Assembly: GCA_963920705.1 (NCBI GenBank)
Contig: OY987227.1
Location: 27,695,935 to 27,759,934, forward strand
Direction of reading: 5' to 3'
From: Odiellus spinosus
Taxonomy: Eukaryota > Arthropoda > Arachnida > Opiliones > Phalangiidae
DNA length: 64,000 bases
This document shows positions 57,747-64,000 of the stretch, piece after piece. The position numbers and the translations under genes were made by a program. The notes beneath the pieces were generated by a model. That model searched no databases, had not been told where the DNA came from, and worked only from the letters and a program-made list of their open reading frames with translations. The stretch's first letter is position 1; each line of letters starts with the position of its first letter.

Positions 57747-60253
57747 TGACTTTAAAGAGCAGTTGTTAAAAGAATAGGCAGGTGTTTAACTCCTAAGACC
57801 TTGAGTATGAAACGCCAGCATATTCTTTTAATGTTAGAACATTACAAGCGCTGTTGAAGGCTGAAATAATACGATTGGCCCAATTTTTTTATTTTTTTAC
57901 ATGGTTCACGTTTTAACATAACTAGCTAGATAAAGTTAGGCACTTCCCTCAAAGTGTTTTATACACTTTTGCTATAATATATTTGATGAACTGTATAACA
58001 TAAAACATATGAAATTTATTTTTGTTAAAAAATACTTGTCAGGTGTCTCTTTAAGTATCCCTTGGTATAACTATCTTCATCTATTTCCCGTTACATAACA
58101 CATCCATTCATTAATTGACGCTACACGTTCATATATATATATATAGTTACAAGGTCCACCATTCGGCGTGGCTCTGAGAAGGAAAATATCGAAGTGAGGT
58201 ATATATAAAGTCTGGGAGCAGAAACGAGCGGAGCAGAAGAGGGAAGACGGTAGAGAGGGGGGCGGGGTTTGATCTAATACATCCCGAAGGCTATCGCGAA
58301 GCCGAGGTGGGAGAAGAATCATTTACGGTCCGCTGCTTACCGATTTGGTCAGCGAAGCGGAAGTCATCTCGTTTTCGTTGCCGACCGGGCGAGGGTGCGG
58401 GGCGAGCCGAAGGAGAAGAGAAAGTCACCCCCCCTATACCTAACCCGTCTATAGCCCGGTCTTCCGATAAGGCCAACGAGCCCGTTTTACTCCACCCTTC
58501 TCTTTATTCTTAAGGTATAAACCTTCGTTCTCTTCGCTCGCCGACTTCATTAAGACGGCCAAGTGAGACGAGCCGAAAAAGAAGTGGAAGAAAGAAAAGA
58601 CGAAAGAAAAAAAAAATATATATATATATATATTCGTCTTTTTCTATCCGGTAAAACAGTGTAGCATCCCCCCTTGGCCGCTTTGGGTCGTCTTTCGTCT
58701 AAAGCTCGCTTATAAACCTTACCTTTATTCTGATACCACCGTTTTTACTAAGAAAAAATAAAAAAATAAGGGGAGAGGAGATTGAGAGGAAGGAAAAATC
58801 TAAGTTACGCCAGATCTAAAAGAGAACATAAACTAAAATCAATTTCACTTGGAGTTGGCAGCGTACTCAAAGCGAAGCTTTATAATTTGTTGATACCTGA
58901 AAAATCAAGCTAACTTTAACGCGTTTGCTAATTCTTAAATATTTTTTATTTCAGTCTGATTTTTACAACTTAGATAATTAACTTACCGCGAAACATTTGG
59001 TAAGTTTATATAATAATTTGCGAATATATTAACAGTCGAAAACGTATAAGACGAATCAGCTTCGTTATCAGAGTCTAGTACAATATCCATAAAATTATAT
59101 ATAAATAATATTTAATATTATAATTTGAAAGCGACTATATAATTTAAAATTGATGTACCGACGCTTTATTTCCCAATTAAATCAAATTAAAGGGGATTCG
59201 GGAATGGTTTATTAGTTTATAGTAACATTTTCTGGCAAAGTGCTTTTTAATTAAGTTTGGGCGACGTTGTCATATAATTTCGTTGTCTTGTTTTCCCCTC
59301 CTCTCCCCCCGCGATTGCGCGGCTATTCGTCCCTTCCTACCCACGCCCGTTTTCACTCATTTAACTTTAATATCCTTAACTCGGTATTAATATTTAGCGA
59401 GAGGAGAACAGACCGTATCGAGACACCAGAACCGAGCAGAGAGAAAGAGAGAGAGAGATGCGTGGCTATAAAAATATTTTTAAAACTAGTTGGTCTAGTA
59501 ATTTCAGCCTGGTATATGAATGGTATATGAATGGTATAACGCGCTCGGCTCATTTACGTGTCGTCGGGACATTAATATGGAAATTGGAAAGAGGAGTTAT
59601 AGGAGCGAAAGAGGTTGGAATGTGTCTTTGGGAAGAGTAGGAGGGCGAAGAGTCATTACCATAAAACGGCCCAAGAACCTAAAATATTCCCGAACGTTAT
59701 TACTATACACATTTGGAAAGGGGCTCGTGAGAAAGAAAGCTCTAGTATTGGGTTTTGCGGCTTGTGGAGAGAGGAATATATATTTTTACTCGTAACAAGG
59801 TCAGCCAGGCGTATTAGATCCAAGATTTGAAAAATATATAACATATGTCTATTTCACTTCGAATTGACATGGGTAGCGTTTGAAACTCTGTTTTCGTTTA
59901 TCTAAAAAGGCGTAGAGAGCCGAAATCTCTTCTTATCCGAACTTGAGCTTCAGTTTTTAAACTTTCAAACTCGCCTTTAAAGGTTTAAAATAATTATATT
60001 ACAATTAATTGGTCAACCAATCATAAACAGGTACCAAAATATTTAATTTATCTGATCATTTTGGCTCATTTTCAAATTCCCTGACTTTTCTCCGACCTTT
60101 TGGGCCAATTTCGTGACAGCCTCGCATTAAAATTTTCATAATTAATCATTAAATCATTTACTCGAGGGATTTAAAAATAATAGTGGATATGTTTCTAGAA
60201 TATAAACCAATCTATAACGCGTTAATTTGCGTTTTTTTGTTTTTAACTCGCCA
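57747..60253. other. Non-coding; GC-rich patch at 58200-58520
   Basis: The patch is rich in GC and CpG with open frames on both strands (plus 58307-58513; minus 58291-58476). It could be a promoter or first exon, but no splice site or motif decides this. TA repeats lie at 58617-58632. Family O-like words occur at about 58842-58880 and 59848-59890. Frames at 59267-59844 are unassignable. Confidence 0.4.
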
Positions 60254-60255
60254 TA

Positions 60256-60437
60256 TTCAGGGTGGTTTAGATCAAAAAGATCAATAGCTTTTATCAAGGG
60301 CAAATATTGCCATTGGGCGCGTTGTCGTCTGTCGCGAGTTAAGCCTAATTCATTCCAATTCAATTAGATTAGCACGCGCTTAATGTTTCATCCATCCATA
60401 AAAGCTATTGACGTTTTTTGATCCGAACCACCCTGTA
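60256..60437 (+). mobile_element. Element with (TA)CAGGGTGGTT termini in TA (182 bp)
   Basis: The left end is TTCAGGGTGGTTTAGATCAA and the right end inward is TACAGGGTGGTTCGGATCAA. The inverted repeats of about 43 bp extend to GTCAATAGCTTTTAT. TA lies on both sides (60254-60255 and 60438-60439). CAGGGTGG-type ends in TA fit Tc1/mariner-derived MITEs. It has no coding capacity. Confidence 0.82.
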
Positions 60438-60439
60438 TA

Positions 60440-60954
60440 CGGCGCAGCGAACCCGCCACAAATGTTTACAGTCACATTGCCATCCCCTATTTCACTCCAG
60501 CTTTGAATTCGAGCAGGCTTACCCGCAACGCGCGAGGATAGCTGGCGGGAAAAATCCCCTTTAGTGGTTTTAATAATTCACGGCTATCAGTTCGCGTGGA
60601 GGAGAAAAAGGGGAGCGTAGAATGGACTGGCTAAATAATTTATCACGCAATCAACGACGACGGACGGCAACTCGGATAAAAATCCCATAATTAGAAGGGG
60701 TCTCTTTTATTAGGATACTTAATTATATTGTTTAAAGTCTCCCCCAATTGGTTTTTCTCCACACACACACACAAAAAAGGAAAAATTCCCATAGGAGAAA
60801 GTGTATTTGGCTTGACGTTATTAAGAACAGTTATTTTTCTTTCTATAGAGGCATAGTTTATAATTATTTTTGCCAGAACCCGACGCGATAAACAAAGACG
60901 TATCTTAGCCTAATATGAAACACGCAAATTCCAAATATATTAAAATAAGGTGAT
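60440..60954. other. Non-coding, nothing recognised
   Basis: No gene or repeat copy was recognised. A short CA repeat lies at about 60763-60773. Confidence 0.5.
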
Positions 60955-61136
60955 AAGGTTACTTTCGCGCGGTTTATTTCGTAAAAGTACTTAGTCCAGA
61001 AAGTCCTAGTTCGTTCTAGAAATACTTTTGACTTTTTTGAAGCTTTTTAAAGAAAGCATCAACCCAAATTAGGTATACAATTTTGAATACCTAGCTTTGA
61101 AATAGTATATGATGAAACTAAGCTTATAATCCATAG
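60955..61136 (+). repeat. Family G copy, interrupted by a family A element
   Basis: GCGCGGTTTATTTCGTAAAA, GTACTTAGTCCAGAAAG and TATAATCCATAG follow the family G order. The sequence resumes after the family A insertion as TCCATAGGCATTAG (61478-61491), matching ATCCATACGCATTCAG in the inverted copy at 43935. The terminal CAGCCTCACTTTA is lost. Confidence 0.65.
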
Positions 61137-61477
61137 CAGAAGCCGATGAAACCCTCCTTTGAAGTCTATTACTCCCTGGTCTTGTCTACCCCTCTCTGTA
61201 TGGGTTAGTTTCAAAAAGCGCGATTCGTACGCCTCCTAACGGTAGATATTTTCGGAGCGAGAGTTCGTCCAGCGAATATCTCTAGCAGCCTCGGAGTTCG
61301 TCAAAAAAAAACGTCGTCATTTGTGGAGAGAGAGAATTTCCAATTTTCCGTAGACAGGGGTGGTATGAAGTAGGACCCCTCCGATCTCGTAAAATTGGGA
61401 ATTTTACCCATACAGAGAGGAGCGCTATATCAAACATTAGAGTAGTAGACTTCAAAGGAGGGTTTCATCGGCTTCTG
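61137..61477 (+). mobile_element. Family A element, copy 8, nested in family G (341 bp, TSD TCCATAG)
   Basis: It is flanked by TCCATAG at 61130-61136 and 61478-61484. Both termini are intact. The left half resembles copy 1 (TACTCCCTGGTC and GAGTTCGTCCAGCG), so these two form a subgroup. Confidence 0.96.
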
Positions 61478-61696
61478 TCCATAGGCATTAGAAAAAAAAA
61501 AACAATACTCTGGCATGAACTAATATAATGGAATATTGCATCCATGATGTTAAAGATAGATTCATTCGCTTCTTCCGTCAAGGACTAGACTGTCTTCCCC
61601 AATTTGTAAACACCAAATATTTGTTTAAAGGCCTTGGTTTTCTTCCCCCTGTCACCCTGTGTTGATACTTTCCCTCGGGACATCTCCCGTAATGTA

Positions 61697-61755
61697 GGCT
61701 TACCAACGAACACGATTTTGGAGATGATCTCCAAAAATATGATCGTTGGTAAGCC
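61697..61755. repeat. 59-bp two-tier hairpin
   Basis: The outer arms are GGCTTACCAACGA (61697-61709) and TCGTTGGTAAGCC (61743-61755). The inner arms are TTTTGGAGAT and ATCTCCAAAA around one G (61716-61736). The flanks carry weak further complementarity (ACTTTCCCTCGGG with CCTGGGGGAAAGT). The open frames on both strands here result from this symmetry. It may be the core of a palindromic element whose ends I could not define. Confidence 0.75.
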
Positions 61756-62454
61756 CAAATTAGAGAAGAAGCCCCTGGGGGAAAGTAAAACGGCCACGTC
61801 ATTCGCTTTCGGGTTTTCCAAGAGTCTATAACTAAATGACAGCAAAAACCCATTATTTGGGGCGCGTTCAGGGACGCTCAACGGAGAGTCTGTTGATTAG
61901 ACGTTGAACTCGATACTGTTTTTCGCGTTACAGGTTTCTACGTCACGTTCCTCAACGGAATAATGACGTAGAATGGTGAGGAAGTTCATCTTTAAATTTA
62001 ATCAAGGATATTTAAGTGGGATTCATTGAAACTTTAATTTCAGCCAAATTCTTATGGGTCAAGGAATCATGTCGTAAAAAAGAAAAGTCCCCTTAGCAGA
62101 AGCGGATGAGTTACTCGAAGTTGAGAAAGGCTAACTTCATTGTCTAACAAAATAACGACAAAAAGGATCGAGTACATGCTAAACTATTAGAAATGAATAT
62201 TTGTATCGGGTTTAAATATGGTCTAAAAGGGGTTTAATCAAAGGTTAAGGACACTTTGGTTTTTAAAAATAACAACTAGATTGAAACTCTATTTGGATTT
62301 AAAAAAAAAAGTACTAATATGGCTTGAATTGGTTACTCGAAGGGTTTAAACGAATATTCATAGTCTGAAACTTTAGTACCAGAAGGGTATAAGAAGGTTT
62401 GCATTTGTGGATAATTTCAAAGCCCTAATAAAAACCCTTATTCCTAACGAGAAA
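61756..62454. other. Non-coding, nothing recognised
   Basis: No gene or repeat copy was recognised. Confidence 0.5.
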
Positions 62455-62537
62455 TCAAATTAATATCTAAAAAAGTCGATTTGACGACTCGAAACGGTTT
62501 GAAAACGGTTTCAAAGTGTCAAGTGTGAACGTAGCTA
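62455..62537 (+). repeat. Family H fragment (right part)
   Basis: AAGTCGATTTGACGACTCGA and AAAGTGTCAAGTGTGAACGTA match 8619-8671 almost base for base, with an extra ACGGTTTGAA duplication. The left end is missing. Confidence 0.65.
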
Positions 62538-63916
62538 AAGTGTCTAGTGACAATGCGATGACGTCATCATTGAATAAATTCTAAGTGTACCTATTTTCCT
62601 ACGGGTTAAAATAGAAAAGTATCTCGCTAAAAGATCACGAGGTATACTACCCCTTTAACCGAGGGATGTCCAAATGAGTTTTCTCAAATCCTGATCACGT
62701 ACCACGGTACGATAAGTCGTAAAAATAAAAAAAAATGATCCACCCCCGAAAACGGTTTACTCTAGCAACTGAAACGGACCATATTGGTCTCAAACAGACC
62801 TTAGAATCTATAAGTTAATATACCTTCCCCTATTTTTTTTATATTTTTTTCGATGAAAAGCGCCAGGATCTTTTGAAGAAAAAAATATTCCTAATATTCT
62901 TTAGGGTATTATAGTACACGTGGGTTTACGCTCGCGTTCAATCTTACTGGGAACTATTTCCATTTAATAAGCCGAGGGAATATTACGTCATCCTATAACA
63001 GGACGCGTCCAATAGGATTGCGTAGGATTTTCTACCAAAAGCCGCGATGGCACTTTATGTTAACTCGCCATATCCTCTAATACTAATAAAAGATAAGACG
63101 GTTCCATCACCGAGTTGGATTTGGGAACCTTCAAACACTGACAAGAAACGCGCGAATCTTTTATGTCTCAGTAAAAAAAAAAAAAATTGTAACAAGAACC
63201 CGGTTTTTCGGCGCCATGGAGGTAAAGTTAGCTCATTGGGGGGCCAGGTTTTTTTAGTCTAAAGGGATTGTTCCACGTCAAAAATTGATTTTTAAATTTC
63301 AAGCGTCACAGGGGGACATGTTGATAAACTATAAATTAACAAGCGAGGAAACATTTGATAAGTTTTAATGTTTTGACGCGTATTTTAACACCACTAATCT
63401 TCATCACCCCTTTGAGATAATCCAAAATGGATTTGTTATAAAGATAACTATTTTCTGTCAAAACAGAGCTCCATATCGTATGTTTAGTATCAAAATCAGC
63501 CAAGGGGAATGTGTTAAAATGAATGAAATTAACGCTACCATAATAGGGGCCCAAGAGAAAATATTTTTGGAACCTCTTTTCCAGACTGCACGAATTTTGT
63601 GGTATTTCAACATTGCTGACGCCAAAAACGTGGCTATAAGATTTCAATGGGTGACCCAGGGGTTAAACCATTAGGAAATTACGGCTTGATGTGTTTTTTT
63701 AAGACATTATTTCAAAAATAATTATTTTAACAATAATTTTGAAGAAATAAGAGTGTACTTGAGATTTGTAATTTTTTTTGGGTTGGTTTTATTCCTTGCG
63801 TTTAAAAGGGAGAGTGTAAAGCAAAAACCTTGGGGATATTTGGAATTTTTATCACTAATAATATAGAGTAAAAGATTATTTTAGATTTAATCACTATTTG
63901 GGAAAAGGATATCCAT
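62538..63916. other. Non-coding; unassigned frames
   Basis: TGACGTCA lies at 62559-62566. Overlapping frames at 63336-63674 on both strands (plus peptide …EKIFLEPLFQTARILWYFNI…) are unrecognised, as is plus 63047-63262. No splice-bounded exon is supported. Confidence 0.4.
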
Positions 63917-64000
63917 TGATAACTAGGCTTTTTTCAGATAATTTTATCTCGGTTAAATTGTTTGTTAATATAAATCCACAAATTATATAAACAGACGCGT
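63917..64000 (+). repeat. Family I repeat, cut by the window edge
   Basis: TTGATAACTAGGCTTTTTTC and TTATATAAACAGACGCGT match the starts of the copies at 10335 and 54300. The rest would lie beyond the window. Confidence 0.7.

Noticed and set aside
58200-58520. GC-rich patch as a CpG-island promoter
   Set aside because: Composition alone is suggestive, but no core promoter elements, first exon or adjacent gene could be shown.

Overview
The window looks like a stretch of an AT-rich nuclear genome from an invertebrate, probably an arthropod. Only one gene is recognised with certainty: two spliced, minus-strand exons of the heparan sulfate polymerase EXT1 (tout-velu in Drosophila), at 20915-21116 and 18570-18689. 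The encoded peptide (…[19 protein letters not shown]…) resembles Drosophila tout-velu, as I recall it, more than vertebrate EXT1. A short TTAGG tract, the arthropod-type telomere unit, also occurs inside a nested insertion. The arthropod call is an inference and the species is not identifiable. There is no bacterial-type gene density, no rRNA or tRNA gene that I could support, and no transposase or reverse transcriptase reading frame. Most open frames of 60-130 codons are chance frames or lie inside repeats.

Layout. At the left edge (1-270, minus strand) two short exon-like segments join in phase across a 149-bp intron and may be the end of an unrecognised gene. From about 880 onward the window is non-coding DNA packed with small transposon-like elements. 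EXT1 occupies the minus strand around 18.5-21.1 kb. I found no further EXT1 exon in the 18.5 kb downstream or in the 42.9 kb upstream, so the flanking introns appear very long and much of the window may be EXT1 intron.

Repeats. (1) Family A: eight copies of a ~335-bp element with CAGAAGCCGATG termini; seven have perfect 7-bp target duplications. (2) Family B: four long foldback elements with AGGGAGAATG termini in TTAA targets, plus a 58-bp relic. (3) Family C: six ~285-bp near-palindromic elements with CAAG(A/G)AGGAT termini; five have 7-bp target duplications, and the two arms of every copy share that copy's private variants. (4) Single palindromic elements: one in TTAA at 22833 and two in TA at 49281 and 60256. 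(5) Looser dispersed families G, H, I, J and O. (6) Tandem arrays with units of 81 bp (33.2 kb), 29 bp (34.2 kb), 30 bp (42.0 kb) and 40 bp (45.2 kb), and a 44-bp AT microsatellite.

Insertions are nested in places: a 136-bp element lies inside a family A copy, and a family A copy lies inside a family G copy. These elements carry no coding capacity and would depend on transposases encoded elsewhere. The most informative signals are the arm-to-arm covariation of family C, the two unassigned 7-bp-duplication families, and the unusual spacing of the EXT1 exons.
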